The notes below the pieces were generated by a model. It saw only the letters and a program-made list of their open reading frames with translations. It was not told where the DNA came from and ran no database searches. Shown here one piece after another: positions 25,043-35,152 of a DNA stretch of 64,000 nucleotides; the first letter of the stretch is position 1; the number at the start of each line of letters is the position of its first letter. The translations under genes were made by a program, and so were the position numbers. The stretch spans positions 48,158 through 112,157 of the forward strand of contig NZ_FOJM01000001.1 of assembly GCF_900111825.1 (NCBI RefSeq), written 5' to 3'. The stretch is from Pedobacter suwonensis. Its GTDB lineage: Bacteria > Bacteroidota > Bacteroidia > Sphingobacteriales > Sphingobacteriaceae.

Positions 25043-25651
25043 ATGAATAAATATTTTATTACCGGTATTGGGACAGGTATCGGAAAAACATTGGTTAGTG
25101 CTATTTTGACTGAAAAATTAAAAGCCGATTATTGGAAACCCATTCAGTCTGGAGACTTGGAAACCAGCGATAGCATAACAATAAATAGTTTAGTGAGTAA
25201 TAGCCGTACCGTTATACATCCTGAAAGCTACAGATTAACACAGCCCCTATCACCACATTTATCAGCCAGATTAGATGGTATTGAAATAGACCTTAATCAA
25301 ATTAATCTTCCTGAAACGAACAACAACTTAATTATTGAGGGTGCTGGCGGATTAATGGTACCTCTAAACGAAACGGAGCTGATTGTAGACCTGATCAAAA
25401 AACTGGAAGTAGAAGTAATATTGGTTTCACAAAATTATCTGGGCAGTATTAACCACACCTTACTATCGGTCAATTTACTCAGGCAATACGAAATTCCTGT
25501 TAAAGGAATCATTTTTAATGGTACTGAGAATGAAGAAACCGAAAGATATATCTTTCAGTATACCAAAATAAAAAAGCTAGGCTACATACCTGGCTTAGAT
25601 CAGATTGATAAAGCGCATATTGCTTCAGTCGGAGAAAATATAGTGATTTAA
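25043..25651 (+). CDS. bioD: Dethiobiotin synthetase
   Basis: A 202-residue ATP-dependent carboxylase closing the ureido ring of dethiobiotin. It shows the P-loop GIGTGIGKT (residues 8-16, Lys15), KPIQSGD with the substrate lysine, and IEGAGGLMVPL with the catalytic acidic region. The ATG directly follows the bioF stop (TAAATG), indicating one message. The P-loop lacks the usual acidic residue of GTDTxVGKT. Otherwise a standard BioD. Confidence 0.92.
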   Translation: MNKYFITGIGTGIGKTLVSAILTEKLKADYWKPIQSGDLETSDSITINSLVSNSRTVIHPESYRLTQPLSPHLSARLDGIEIDLNQINLPETNNNLIIEGAGGLMVPLNETELIVDLIKKLEVEVILVSQNYLGSINHTLLSVNLLRQYEIPVKGIIFNGTENEETERYIFQYTKIKKLGYIPGLDQIDKAHIASVGENIVI

Positions 25652-25659
25652 TGATCAGC

Positions 25660-25690
25660 ATTGGTCGAGATCTGTTCGATCTCGACCAAT
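25660..25690. other. Hairpin between convergent bioD and the glycerophosphodiesterase gene
   Basis: ATTGGTCGAGAT and ATCTCGACCAAT form a perfect 12-bp stem with a 7-base loop. Neither side has a T run, so it is a structure or repeat copy and not a textbook terminator. Confidence 0.6.
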
Positions 25691-25731
25691 AAACATTTAA
25701 TCTGCCATTAATCAGTAATCTCAACAAGCAA

Positions 25732-26631
25732 TTATTTTGCCTGCACTAAAATATCCGGATAATCAGAAATAATTCCGTCTACCTGTAAAGCCTTTAGTTT
25801 CTGAATATCGGACAGGGTATTTGCCGTCCATGGAATAATTTTGACACTATCTGCATGTGCCTTTTTAACCAGTTCTTCGTTTACCATTTGCCATAGCGGA
25901 CTTAATATAAATGGTTTAAATCCCAGATCGGCAATATTTGCTTCATATGTTTTTTTATTGGCTACCAAAAAAGAAGTTTTTATTTTTGGGTATTTCTCAT
26001 GGATAATCTGAATTGTCCTTTTATCAAAAGATTGTATTACCACGAAATCTGAAATTTTTTTCTTGATGATTACATCCATCAAAAGCTTGACAAATTTATC
26101 CGGATCAGGATTGGTTACCCCATCACCACCTTGGCTGCACTTCGTTTCGATGTTATAGAAAAACTGTTTGCGTTTGTTATGTTTAATATCGCTTTGTACG
26201 GCGTCAATCAAATCAGAAAGTAAAGGTAAATGTGTCTTTATTTTCTGCTGCTGCGGGAATTGCGCAAAATATTTAGTGCCCAGGTCAAACTGTTTAATGT
26301 CGGCATAGTCCATTCCAAAAATGCAGTATTTTCTGGCATCTGTTTCCGGAATATCTTTTCCATCAGGTGTAAGCATAAAAGCCGGGCTCAGGTAATCATC
26401 GTGTGTAACCACCACCTTACCATCTTTGGAAATATGTGTATCCATTTCCAAAGTGGTAATGCCATCAATTTTAATTGCATTTAACATCGCCTCAATGCTG
26501 TTCTCTGGCATTAAACCCCGTCCACCCCGGTGTGCTTCGGCACTGAATGCCGGAAATTTAACTTCCTGGCCTTGCGATTTTATGGCCAATGAAGCCAGAA
26601 GAATAACTACTGCTGTTTTTTTAAGGTTCAT
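25732..26631 (-). CDS. Secreted glycerophosphodiester phosphodiesterase
   Basis: A 299-residue GDPD-fold enzyme that splits glycerophosphodiesters (lipid headgroups) to glycerol 3-phosphate and an alcohol. It has a signal peptide ending near KSQGQ. The catalytic core is EAHRGGRGLMPENSIEAM (HR and PEN), LEMDTHISKDGKVVVTHDD (ExD metal ligands and second His) and, towards the end, IIPWTANTLSDIQKL and VDGIISDYPDIL. All key residues are present. It is the last gene of the minus-strand block running from the ECF sigma gene, matching a role in processing imported or surface phosphodiesters. Confidence 0.9.
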   Translation of the reverse strand: MNLKKTAVVILLASLAIKSQGQEVKFPAFSAEAHRGGRGLMPENSIEAMLNAIKIDGITTLEMDTHISKDGKVVVTHDDYLSPAFMLTPDGKDIPETDARKYCIFGMDYADIKQFDLGTKYFAQFPQQQKIKTHLPLLSDLIDAVQSDIKHNKRKQFFYNIETKCSQGGDGVTNPDPDKFVKLLMDVIIKKKISDFVVIQSFDKRTIQIIHEKYPKIKTSFLVANKKTYEANIADLGFKPFILSPLWQMVNEELVKKAHADSVKIIPWTANTLSDIQKLKALQVDGIISDYPDILVQAK

Positions 26632-26672
26632 ATCAAAAAAGGAATTTTAAAAGGTCTTAGTAAGTTAATTAG

Positions 26673-26741
26673 CTGTCGGATGGCAATATCCAACAGCACG
26701 ATAATTAATTTTTAATGGTGTCAGATGTTATCATCTGACGG
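26673..26741. repeat. Two palindromic repeats of the GTCnGATG/CATCnGAC family
   Basis: Arms CTGTCGGATG / TATCCAACAG (26673-26696) and GTGTCAGATG / CATCTGACGG (26718-26741), each with a 4-base loop. They are relatives of the cluster at 43249-43399. Confidence 0.75.
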
Positions 26742-26815
26742 GATTGATTAAAAAAAGATTCTAATTTAAAGAGGACTATTTGTCGGTACCGCTTTCCGGA
26801 TGGCTGGCATGACGA

Positions 26816-28225
26816 CTAAGCATCAGCTTCGGCTTCAAATTTTTCTCCAAAACGATCCGTGGCCACTACTTTTACCTTTTTAACCGATGGGCTAAAATGG
26901 GCTAAAAACAAATGGTCTGTAGACACCGGCTCAACAAATGGTCTGGGGTTTGGCAATTTATCACCCTGGTACAATTTTACCGATAAAGGATCGAATCCAT
27001 CCTGAATGGCCAGAGCGCCCATCGCCTTTCCGTCTAAGAAGTATTCTACTTTCCATTCAGGATCATAATTCCAAACATTTGCGATTAGTCTTTTTTGATT
27101 GGTAAGCGTATCTACATAGATACTCAACTGTTTTTTACGGTCTTCACCGGTTGACTTATAATACCATTTCAACACCGTTCCATCTACCTCATAAACACCA
27201 TAACCACGCGGTGTCCCGTCGCCACAAATGGGACCTGTCCACCAGCCACCACATACTGTACCATGGTTATGTTCATAAATGCCGTTTTTAATTACATTTT
27301 TATTAAAGTGTGTATGGCCTGACATGATATGCACATTTTTGAAATCTTTTAAAACAGCATAAAAATCATCGTTGTTTTTTACCGAGTTATGTACAGGAAT
27401 ATGTAGGCAAACAATAAGAAGAGCATCTTTCGGAACAAACTGTAAATCTTTAGTCAGCCATGCTAATTGTGTTGGGGTAATGTAACCATCATAAGTCCGC
27501 TCTACACCAAGGTAGCGCACGTCATCTAAAATTACATAGTGGGCCTTTCCCCTATTAAAAGAGTAATAGGTTGGCCCGTAATGCGCCTGAAATGTACGGT
27601 CTGAAGTATCATCATCACCCATGCGGTAATCCATATCATGGTTACCCAGGCATTGAAAAAACGGAATACCAATCTGCGCAATTGCCTCATCATACGCTGG
27701 AAAAAGCGCTAAGTTGTCCCATACCAGGTCACCTACACCAATGCCATGAACAGGTGTTTTTCCCATTCCTTTTACGACCTCCCGCGTATCAGGCACCGAA
27801 GTTTCCATCATTTGTTGCACATCTTTTTTGGTTTTTACCTGTGGATCGGCCCAAATGATAAAATTGTGTTTGTTATCATTCTGTTTTAGTGGTTTGAGAT
27901 CGAAGTTTAGTTTACCTGCCGTATCTGGCTTATAATAATGGCGGGCAATGCTGCTTTCGGTCTGAAATTCATAACCTGATGGTGTACTGATCCATACAAA
28001 ACGGGCCAGTTCGTGAAGTTTTAGTTCGTAATTACCACTTCTGTCAGTTTGTACTACGCTATAGCCGTCAGAAATGACAACGCCGGCCACGGCTTTACCT
28101 TTACTGGTTACAGTACCGCTTACCAGACCATCAACAGCGAATAACGATGAGGGAAAGGATTTTAAGCTAACAAATAAAGTGGAGGTTAATAAAGTTGATT
28201 TTTGTATAAATGATCTTCTGTTCAT
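26816..28225 (-). CDS. Secreted calcineurin-like metallophosphoesterase
   Basis: A 469-residue exported enzyme; the N-terminus NRRSFIQKSTLLTST is a signal of Tat-like or Sec type. Residues about 30-105 form a carboxypeptidase-regulatory-like domain (SGTVTSKGKAVAGVVISDGY). The catalytic domain has the dinuclear-metal blocks WADPQV, GVGDLVWD, CLGNHDMDY, VCLHIPVH and MSGHTHF. A C-terminal domain follows (from about residue 335), as in the calcineurin-like phosphoesterases with separate N- and C-terminal domains. It would release phosphate or split phosphodiesters outside the cytoplasm. Upstream are DUF5689, SusD and SusC genes; downstream is the glycerophosphodiesterase gene. Confidence 0.9.
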   Translation of the reverse strand: MNRRSFIQKSTLLTSTLFVSLKSFPSSLFAVDGLVSGTVTSKGKAVAGVVISDGYSVVQTDRSGNYELKLHELARFVWISTPSGYEFQTESSIARHYYKPDTAGKLNFDLKPLKQNDNKHNFIIWADPQVKTKKDVQQMMETSVPDTREVVKGMGKTPVHGIGVGDLVWDNLALFPAYDEAIAQIGIPFFQCLGNHDMDYRMGDDDTSDRTFQAHYGPTYYSFNRGKAHYVILDDVRYLGVERTYDGYITPTQLAWLTKDLQFVPKDALLIVCLHIPVHNSVKNNDDFYAVLKDFKNVHIMSGHTHFNKNVIKNGIYEHNHGTVCGGWWTGPICGDGTPRGYGVYEVDGTVLKWYYKSTGEDRKKQLSIYVDTLTNQKRLIANVWNYDPEWKVEYFLDGKAMGALAIQDGFDPLSVKLYQGDKLPNPRPFVEPVSTDHLFLAHFSPSVKKVKVVATDRFGEKFEAEADA

Positions 28226-28250
28226 GTTGACGTAAAATTGGGATTACAAG

Positions 28251-28281
28251 CCACAAAGAAAACGCATGGCTTTCTTTGTGG
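28251..28281. other. Hairpin between the DUF5689 and phosphoesterase genes
   Basis: CCACAAAGAAA and TTTCTTTGTGG pair perfectly (11 bp) around 9 bases. No T run on the minus strand, so it may tune expression or mRNA stability within the operon and is not a clear stop. Confidence 0.55.
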
Positions 28282-28291
28282 TTAGGATAGT

Positions 28292-29932
28292 TTATTTCAA
28301 TCTGGTTGGTGGAATGGTGTCTGTGCGAATATATTCTCCGGTCACCGCATTTATAATTCTCACCAAAGATGTGCCTTCAATATCTTCGAGGGTTGATGAA
28401 GTATTAAGGTCAATATCCGATTGGCTTCTGGCTTTGACCCATTTACCCAATGATGGGTTGTAAATACCACCAAGTTTATTCCAGAAACCTTGATCGGCAG
28501 GGAGCTGATAATTGAAGCACAACGTATTTTCACCGCTTCTGTAATATGGTTGAGGGGCAAGTGTAATCGGATTGATCTTATCGTAAAAGTCGGTATTGGC
28601 AATTTTGTAGCCTGCCGAAGGCGCATTGTACAAACTGCCGCCACTACCTATAAAAATCACATCTATTGGTGCCGTATTCACGTTAACCGTTGTACCTTCA
28701 AAAATGGCAAAGCCTGAGGCATTTCCCGAGTTGGCAAATAACCCTGATGTATATAAACCAAAACCATCTCCATTACCTGCAGGTGCTTCAGCAGGAGTAG
28801 CTAAAGTATAATTTTTAGCCTTGATCCAATTGGCGGATGCAATTGATTTTGATTTTGATCCATTGATCATCTTAGAAGATCCGCCTACATAAAAGAATGT
28901 GCCCTTTGCTGCTTTACCAGAAGTTAAATCAAATTTGTAGGTTCTCGCTACTAATCCTGTCGGGTTTTTCAATGCGTCAGCACCGGTTGCCCACCCTTTT
29001 ATCGGGAACACGCCTGTTGGCGATGATGCACCTGCGTTGTTTGTTACTACTACGCAGAAAGGAGTCACCGAAAAATCAATATCCCTGGTGGCCATAAATT
29101 GCATGTATTCATAATTTCCATCACCGCCCTCAGCATCAGCCATATAACCTGTTATAATAGCCGAAGCAATATCTGGTGTAGAACTCAAAGCAACCGCATC
29201 CTTGATGGTACGCATTCTATGGTGCGGTTTTAACGTTCCGTTTGCGGTAACGGTGTTAAAAATGATTCCATAATAATTTCCGTTGAAATTAAGTCCGCCC
29301 GTGTTGGCAAAAGTGGCCGTTGCCTCCGTGTGCAGGGTAAAATTATCAAAACCGTCGTTGATGGTTTTATCACCCGCATAAGTATCATTAGGGCCGGCGC
29401 CAGGCTCAAATCCAGCTTTTACAATCGCAACCAGGGTACTTTCGTAATCGTTAGGTTTGGCCAGTATAAAACTACTTCCTACCCGGTTGGGTGGAATCGG
29501 CACATTGGATGCGATTTTGGTAACCGCACTGGCCGGAACACCCGTAACCTGCAAAATTCCATCTACCCTTTTTAAGACTCCGCCTTCAACTCTTATCCCA
29601 ACAGAGTCGCCCGGAACATATTTCGAGGCATCAGCACCGATGGCAACAGAGATACCTCTAATTAAGCCTAAACGTCTCCTGTCCTGTATAATAAGTAGGC
29701 CTTCAGGCAGGTTTTTACCCGAATGGTCTGATATCACTACGCCGGTTATGCTGCTCGATCCAAACATGTTCTCATTGGTAAGCGTAACATCTGATCCTTT
29801 ATAAAGGTTCCTTAAATCATATAGTGGTACATAATCACCAATAACACCACCAGGATAATTTGATTTTTTACATCCAGACCATATTAAGGCCAGTGACAGA
29901 AAAGTTAAGCTATAGAATATTATCTTTTTCAT
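28292..29932 (-). CDS. DUF5689 lipoprotein of the SusCD locus
   Basis: A 546-residue lipoprotein (lipobox IWSGC) with the start at 29932 (MKKIIFYS). The N-terminal DUF5689 domain reads VPLYDLRNLYKGSDVTLTNE followed by GVVISDHSGKNLPEGLLIIQ, the OB-like region typical of the family. The rest is beta-rich with TYAGDKTINDGFDNFTLHTE and several Gly/Asn loops, suggesting a surface-exposed multidomain protein. DUF5689 proteins are often found beside SusC/SusD pairs as surface binding proteins. Ligand unknown. It follows the susD-like gene by 22 bases, so one message is expected. Confidence 0.85.
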   Translation of the reverse strand: MKKIIFYSLTFLSLALIWSGCKKSNYPGGVIGDYVPLYDLRNLYKGSDVTLTNENMFGSSSITGVVISDHSGKNLPEGLLIIQDRRRLGLIRGISVAIGADASKYVPGDSVGIRVEGGVLKRVDGILQVTGVPASAVTKIASNVPIPPNRVGSSFILAKPNDYESTLVAIVKAGFEPGAGPNDTYAGDKTINDGFDNFTLHTEATATFANTGGLNFNGNYYGIIFNTVTANGTLKPHHRMRTIKDAVALSSTPDIASAIITGYMADAEGGDGNYEYMQFMATRDIDFSVTPFCVVVTNNAGASSPTGVFPIKGWATGADALKNPTGLVARTYKFDLTSGKAAKGTFFYVGGSSKMINGSKSKSIASANWIKAKNYTLATPAEAPAGNGDGFGLYTSGLFANSGNASGFAIFEGTTVNVNTAPIDVIFIGSGGSLYNAPSAGYKIANTDFYDKINPITLAPQPYYRSGENTLCFNYQLPADQGFWNKLGGIYNPSLGKWVKARSQSDIDLNTSSTLEDIEGTSLVRIINAVTGEYIRTDTIPPTRLK

Positions 29933-29954
29933 TTTAATCATTTTTAATTGTGTG

Positions 29955-31520
29955 TTAAGGTTTTTGCCACCATACGTTGGTATTGATTGCGTCAGGTCCC
30001 TGCTCTGCTACGGCCAGTTGGTAATTTGTTGGATTTGCAGACTGTACATACACCGGATAAGTCATCCGTGCCGGCATTACCCCGCCATTTCTTAACCCTG
30101 GCCCCTTTGGCAGAACCGGATGACCGGTACGGCGGTATTCGAACCATTGCTGCATATCAACAAGAAATAGTGCAAAGTACTTCTGCAGGTGTATCTGCTC
30201 CATTTTACCTTCCGTAGATTGGGTATTGTCCCAATCGATATCCGCATCGGTAACATATTTGGTAAATGCTGCTGATGTAGTTGAAGTGGTAAATGCAGGT
30301 ACCCAATAGTTAATGGCATTGGCAATGCCAGCATTATAATAATTGGCCGCTGACCCTTTGATCCAGCCTTTTACTGCAGCTTCAGCCAAAATAAACTGAA
30401 GCTCCGCATAGTTCATCAAAATGCCTGTTTTAGGCGATTGCTGTAAAGATCTTGCACCATAAGTGCTGCTGCCAAGGGCCTGATCATATGAATAAAAATA
30501 AGCCTGTTTTACCACCCCGGCACCAACGGCATAACCGCTTGGCACACCTGAATATCCTTGTGGCCCCTGCGCAATTCCTAACCGGTTTGCTCCTCCATCA
30601 CCATTTGGCGAATTGGCATCAATACGCGGATCAGCCCAGTCTCTTAAGTGCTCGATAAAAAAGCTTCCAATTGCCGGAGATCTGAAATCCTGTACCCTAA
30701 CCCCATTTACATAAGGATTTACATAAGGATCTGTTCCGGTTAAACCAGTCCATGGTAAAGTTGCCGATTCGCTATTGTTTGCCATGACCGGATAATCGCC
30801 AGGATTGGTATCTACAATTTCCTTGATCTTGGCAATTGCCTGTGCCGAAACTTCCGGTTTGCCCGATACCCTCAGCAATAATCTTAAATACAGTGAATTA
30901 CAGAATTTCCGCCATTTGGCTATATTCCCTTTAAATACCGGATCGCTTGACGGGGTTATCGCAACGCCTGAACTTAACAAGGTATTGGCTTCCTCCAGTT
31001 TCTTAAACATATCCAGATAAATATCTTTCTGTTTATCAAACTTAGGCTCTAAAACGCCGCTGCTGCCCTCGTTGGATTGAAAATATGGGATATCGCCATA
31101 AGTGTCTGATAACATGGAGTAAACCCATGATTGGCAAACCAAAGAAATGCCCTGATATGATTTGTTTTCCATGCCGGGTTTACTTGCTAATTTGTAAATA
31201 TCTTTAAAGTTGGTAAGCTGAACATACCAGGCATTCCATAAATAGTCAGAAAAGGTGCTTCTGTATTCGTACCTAAAAACGGTTCCGTCACCATCGCTGA
31301 TACTGACCGTTACCTGCATCAGTTCGTTATTAAAATTACGGTTACGAACCATTCCGCTGGTTAAAGTATTCACCAGTGCCGGAGCCAATAATTTATCAGG
31401 TGTGGTGGACAGGATATTGATCGGATCGGTGTTAACTTCCTGAAAGTTTTTATCGCATGATGAAAGTGTAGTAGCCGATACCATTAAACCTGCAATAATT
31501 TTATATAGATTCTTTTTCAT
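29955..31520 (-). CDS. SusD/RagB-family nutrient-binding outer-membrane lipoprotein
   Basis: A 521-residue lipoprotein with lipobox TTLSSC (about Cys22) followed by DKNFQEVNTDPINI, the usual SusD opening. TPR-like helices follow (SYQGISLVCQSWVYSMLSDT, YGDIPYFQ, FNNELMQV, RKFCNSLYLRLLLRVSG, MNYAELQFILAEAAVKGW). The SusD-like_2 type is suggested by KFCNSLYLRLL and ILAEAAV. It forms the lid over the SusC barrel and captures the ligand at the surface. It lies 11 bases after the SusC gene. The usual partner glycans are not implied by the neighbours here, which are phosphoesterases. Confidence 0.93.
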   Translation of the reverse strand: MKKNLYKIIAGLMVSATTLSSCDKNFQEVNTDPINILSTTPDKLLAPALVNTLTSGMVRNRNFNNELMQVTVSISDGDGTVFRYEYRSTFSDYLWNAWYVQLTNFKDIYKLASKPGMENKSYQGISLVCQSWVYSMLSDTYGDIPYFQSNEGSSGVLEPKFDKQKDIYLDMFKKLEEANTLLSSGVAITPSSDPVFKGNIAKWRKFCNSLYLRLLLRVSGKPEVSAQAIAKIKEIVDTNPGDYPVMANNSESATLPWTGLTGTDPYVNPYVNGVRVQDFRSPAIGSFFIEHLRDWADPRIDANSPNGDGGANRLGIAQGPQGYSGVPSGYAVGAGVVKQAYFYSYDQALGSSTYGARSLQQSPKTGILMNYAELQFILAEAAVKGWIKGSAANYYNAGIANAINYWVPAFTTSTTSAAFTKYVTDADIDWDNTQSTEGKMEQIHLQKYFALFLVDMQQWFEYRRTGHPVLPKGPGLRNGGVMPARMTYPVYVQSANPTNYQLAVAEQGPDAINTNVWWQKP

Positions 31521-31531
31521 GTTTTAAAAGA

Positions 31532-34500
31532 TTATATGCCAATTGATAAATTGAAACCAAAAGTTCTGGTTGATGGGAACTGACCGATCTCAAAACCGGT
31601 AACGATATCAGAACCGCTAAGCGTTCCAAATTCCGGATCAAACATAGGCCATGGCGACCATATGAAAAGATTACGGCCATAAACCCCAAAAGTTGCGGAG
31701 GAGAGACCAATCCTTTTGAGAAAACGTGGATTGAACCTATAATTTAAAGAAGCTTCCCTAAATTTAATAAAATCGGTACTGAAAGTACTACCCTCTGCGT
31801 TATCCGTACCGGCATGCGAGCGGTAATATTCATCAATATCATAAGCAACTGTCGTATTTGGCACATAAGAGCCATCTGCCAGCTGAACTACACCATTACC
31901 TATAATACCATTATATCTTCCCGGCAGTGTGCTGGTTAATTTACCCTGCTCAACCATTTTGTAGTTTAATAAAGAGTGTGCAACTGCACCTATCTGCGCA
32001 TCGAACAGCACGTTTAAACTGATATTTCTATAAGCAAAAGTACTTCCGATACTGAATTTGTATTTAGGCATGGTATTGCCCAGGTAAACCACGTCATTGG
32101 TGATTTTGGCAAATCCTGTGGTAGCATCGTAAACTACATTACCCTGTGGGTCGCGCAAATATCCCCTGCCATATAAATCACCCATACTACCGCCCACCTT
32201 AGCCACAATCTGGCCACCTGCAACCGGACCGGTACGCAGGATAATCGAACTATCTGTTAAGGCTTTAATTACATTTTTGTTCGAAGCAAAAGTGGCATTC
32301 ATGGTCCATTTAAAACCGCTTTTGGTAACAACAGGTGTTCCATTTAAGGCTACTTCAACACCACTATTGTTTACCTGCCCTGCATTGATCAATGCCTGGT
32401 TATAGCCTGTTGAACGGTCAATGATTCTGGTTAGAATCTGATTTTTGGTATTTCCGGCGTAAACAGCAACATCAAAACCTAACCTGCCTTTAAATAAACT
32501 TACTTCAGTGCCTACTTCATAGGTGGTAGTTTTAAGCGGTTTTAAGTTTTCGTTTGGTAAAATGGTTGGATTTACAAGCGAGCTGTCAGGATAAGTGCCA
32601 TTAGACGCCAGTGAATAGGTATAGGCTGTACGATAAGGCGTGGTGCCACCGCTACCAACCTGCGAAACTGATGCCCTTAACTTAGCAAAGCTAACTGCTT
32701 TAGGCAGTTTGAAGAATTCTGAAAGCACAAAACTGGTGCTGATTGCCGGATAGAAAAACCCAACATTATCTGTCCTGGTGGCCGTAGCCAATACACTGCT
32801 CCAGTCTTTACGTCCGGTAAGCTCCACATACCAGTAGTTTTTGTAGTTGGTAGATAAAACTCCATAAAAACTATTGATCCTATATCGGCTGGTATCTGGA
32901 ATAGAAATTAAAGGATAAAGGTTGTTGGTTAATTCGTAAATATCCGGTACGATCAAACCATCGGCGCGTAAATCTGATTTGTTATATTTATTTCTTAACT
33001 CACTTCCACCAAAAGAAGCATTGATACTAAAGTTTTTATTGATTTTTTTATCGTACCTCAACAAGAAATCGATGTTGGTTTCCTGCGCATTGATGTGTTG
33101 TTGCCGGGTTGAACCTTTAGGTAACCGGCTACCGGCATCGTACGGACGATCCTGCGCGCGCCTTTCGTTTGAATAATCAATACTGGACCTTAATAATAGG
33201 CTCAGTTCCTTTGTAAACTGATAGCTAGCCTGAATATTCGCCGTGATGTTATTACGTCTTGTCCTATTGATAAACTCGTTAACAACTGCATAAGGGTTCT
33301 CAGGAAATGAACTGAACGGATATTTGATGACCTTATTTTCCTGTCCGTTTGCCCAATAGTTTTTGATCCAGTCCAAACTTGCATTCGGTTGCCAGAAAAT
33401 AAACCAATACATCAACGATTGATTACCATAACCTGCACCAGGTAAGTTATCGCTAAAGCGGTTGCCATAATTGATTTTTGTGGCGATTTTTAATTTAGAG
33501 GTTACATCGGTATTGGTAGATAAGGTAAGCGTGGTACGCTCTATGCCAGTGTTGGGTACAATCCACGTATTGTTCTGGTTGGTAACCGAAAAGCGGGCTG
33601 TGGTATTTTTATAGCGGCCATCTAAACTCAGGGAATTGGTTAAATTGTCGCCGGTAGTGAAGAAATCCCTGATCTGGTTTTTATAAGGTACCCAGGGTGT
33701 TCTGGTTTTACCTGCAGTTTGTGTAACCGGATCGTACTGGAAAAACATCTGGCCATCAAAACGCGGTCCATAGGCAGAGCTGGTTCCGCTTGTACTTGCA
33801 CCATCGGCACTTGCACCATAAGAATAATAGGCTGCACCATCTAATCCCTGGCCATATTCATATTGCATATCAGGCCAACGGTTTACCTGCTCAAAAGACC
33901 CGTTGGAAGTGAATCTGATGTTTACTTTCTTGTGTTTTGAACTTCCTGATTTGGTGGTGATAATAATGGCACCATTGGCGCCGCGCTGGCCGTACAAGGC
34001 CGCAGCTCCTGGTCCTTTCAATACCGTTACACTTTCAATATCTTCTGGGTTGATGTCGTTAATAGAGCTTCCGTAATCAGCCGGCATATTATCACTTCCG
34101 GTTCCATACACCCCATCAGAACTGTTGGCTGTACGTCTACCGCCGGAATTGTTGATTACTACTCCATCCAGCACAATCAAGGCTTCGTTATCACCTGTCA
34201 GGTTGTTTTCGCCCCTTAAAATGATTTTGTTTGAACCCGCCGGGCCGCTGTTTGATCTGATCAGGTTTAAACCGGCAACCTTGCCCGAAAGTGCATCTGT
34301 CCAGTTGGTAGAAACGGCTTCTGTTAACTGGTTGCTATCAATTTTTGTTACTGCATAGCCTAATGCTTTCTCCTGCCTTTTTATACCTAAAGCGGTAACT
34401 ACCACCTCATTTAACGAATTGTCAGCTTGTACCAATTTAAAATTAACACGTGTAGTTGTGCCAACGTTAACCTTTACGTGCTGCTTTCTGGCAACTTCAT

Positions 34501-35029
34501 AAGAAATAAATCTTGCTTCAACAGTATAAATGCCTTCGGCTACATTCAGGTTATATTCACCGTTGTTATTGGTTTGTCCAAGGATATTCAGTTCAACAAT
34601 TTTAATGGTAGCAGCCGGAATAGGTTCGTTGTTTTCATCAACAACCTTACCGCTAATTTTACCGGTGTTGGTATTTTTTGCCGTAATAATGATATTCCCT
34701 GTAGAACTGGCTTTATAGGTAAAGGGCATTCCTTTTAGCAGCAGATCAAGTATTTCAAAAAGTGATCTTGTCCCTCTGGAAACATAAATCCTTTTCTGAT
34801 CGTTGAGCTGGTTATTGTTATATGCAATATGATTGCCGCTCAGCTTTTCTAAATTTTCGAAAGCTTTTTTTAGGGTGATGCCGTCTGCTTCGAATAAAAA
34901 TTTCTTATCGCTTTGTGCATAGGTATTTAGAGAGAAAGAGAGCAGATTTAACATCATTATGGCCATAATTACCATAATTCTTGTGGGATACTGATGGAAA
35001 ATTTTAATCCATCGGGTATTAATTTTCAT
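31532..35029 (-). CDS. SusC/RagA-family TonB-dependent transporter with STN domain
   Basis: A 1165-residue outer-membrane transporter from the start at 35029 (MKINTRWIKIF); a longer frame reaches 35095. After the signal (LLSFSLNTYAQ) comes an STN domain, residues about 45-120 (FEADGITLKKAFENLEKLSG). Next are a carboxypeptidase-regulatory-like domain (ISGKVVDENNEPIPAATIKI) and the plug (LNEVVVTALGIKRQEKALGY, VLKGPGAAALYGQRGANGAI). The barrel ends in RTFGFNLSIGI. The STN domain normally contacts a FecR-type anti-sigma factor, so the transporter probably signals to the FecR and ECF sigma encoded just upstream. Confidence 0.95.
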   Translation of the reverse strand: MKINTRWIKIFHQYPTRIMVIMAIMMLNLLSFSLNTYAQSDKKFLFEADGITLKKAFENLEKLSGNHIAYNNNQLNDQKRIYVSRGTRSLFEILDLLLKGMPFTYKASSTGNIIITAKNTNTGKISGKVVDENNEPIPAATIKIVELNILGQTNNNGEYNLNVAEGIYTVEARFISYEVARKQHVKVNVGTTTRVNFKLVQADNSLNEVVVTALGIKRQEKALGYAVTKIDSNQLTEAVSTNWTDALSGKVAGLNLIRSNSGPAGSNKIILRGENNLTGDNEALIVLDGVVINNSGGRRTANSSDGVYGTGSDNMPADYGSSINDINPEDIESVTVLKGPGAAALYGQRGANGAIIITTKSGSSKHKKVNIRFTSNGSFEQVNRWPDMQYEYGQGLDGAAYYSYGASADGASTSGTSSAYGPRFDGQMFFQYDPVTQTAGKTRTPWVPYKNQIRDFFTTGDNLTNSLSLDGRYKNTTARFSVTNQNNTWIVPNTGIERTTLTLSTNTDVTSKLKIATKINYGNRFSDNLPGAGYGNQSLMYWFIFWQPNASLDWIKNYWANGQENKVIKYPFSSFPENPYAVVNEFINRTRRNNITANIQASYQFTKELSLLLRSSIDYSNERRAQDRPYDAGSRLPKGSTRQQHINAQETNIDFLLRYDKKINKNFSINASFGGSELRNKYNKSDLRADGLIVPDIYELTNNLYPLISIPDTSRYRINSFYGVLSTNYKNYWYVELTGRKDWSSVLATATRTDNVGFFYPAISTSFVLSEFFKLPKAVSFAKLRASVSQVGSGGTTPYRTAYTYSLASNGTYPDSSLVNPTILPNENLKPLKTTTYEVGTEVSLFKGRLGFDVAVYAGNTKNQILTRIIDRSTGYNQALINAGQVNNSGVEVALNGTPVVTKSGFKWTMNATFASNKNVIKALTDSSIILRTGPVAGGQIVAKVGGSMGDLYGRGYLRDPQGNVVYDATTGFAKITNDVVYLGNTMPKYKFSIGSTFAYRNISLNVLFDAQIGAVAHSLLNYKMVEQGKLTSTLPGRYNGIIGNGVVQLADGSYVPNTTVAYDIDEYYRSHAGTDNAEGSTFSTDFIKFREASLNYRFNPRFLKRIGLSSATFGVYGRNLFIWSPWPMFDPEFGTLSGSDIVTGFEIGQFPSTRTFGFNLSIGI

Positions 35030-35152
35030 ATCTTTACTAAGTTTTACTTTGTCAAATGAGTATACAGTTTTCAGGGCTTGAAATGTGTCCAGCATTTCGA
35101 GCCAATTTTCGGTTTAGTAATTTTATATCATATCTATCTTTATAGTTTGCCG

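Noticed and set aside
34427..34738. 103-codon frame inside the SusC gene
   Set aside because: Antisense shadow of an unambiguous TonB-dependent transporter.
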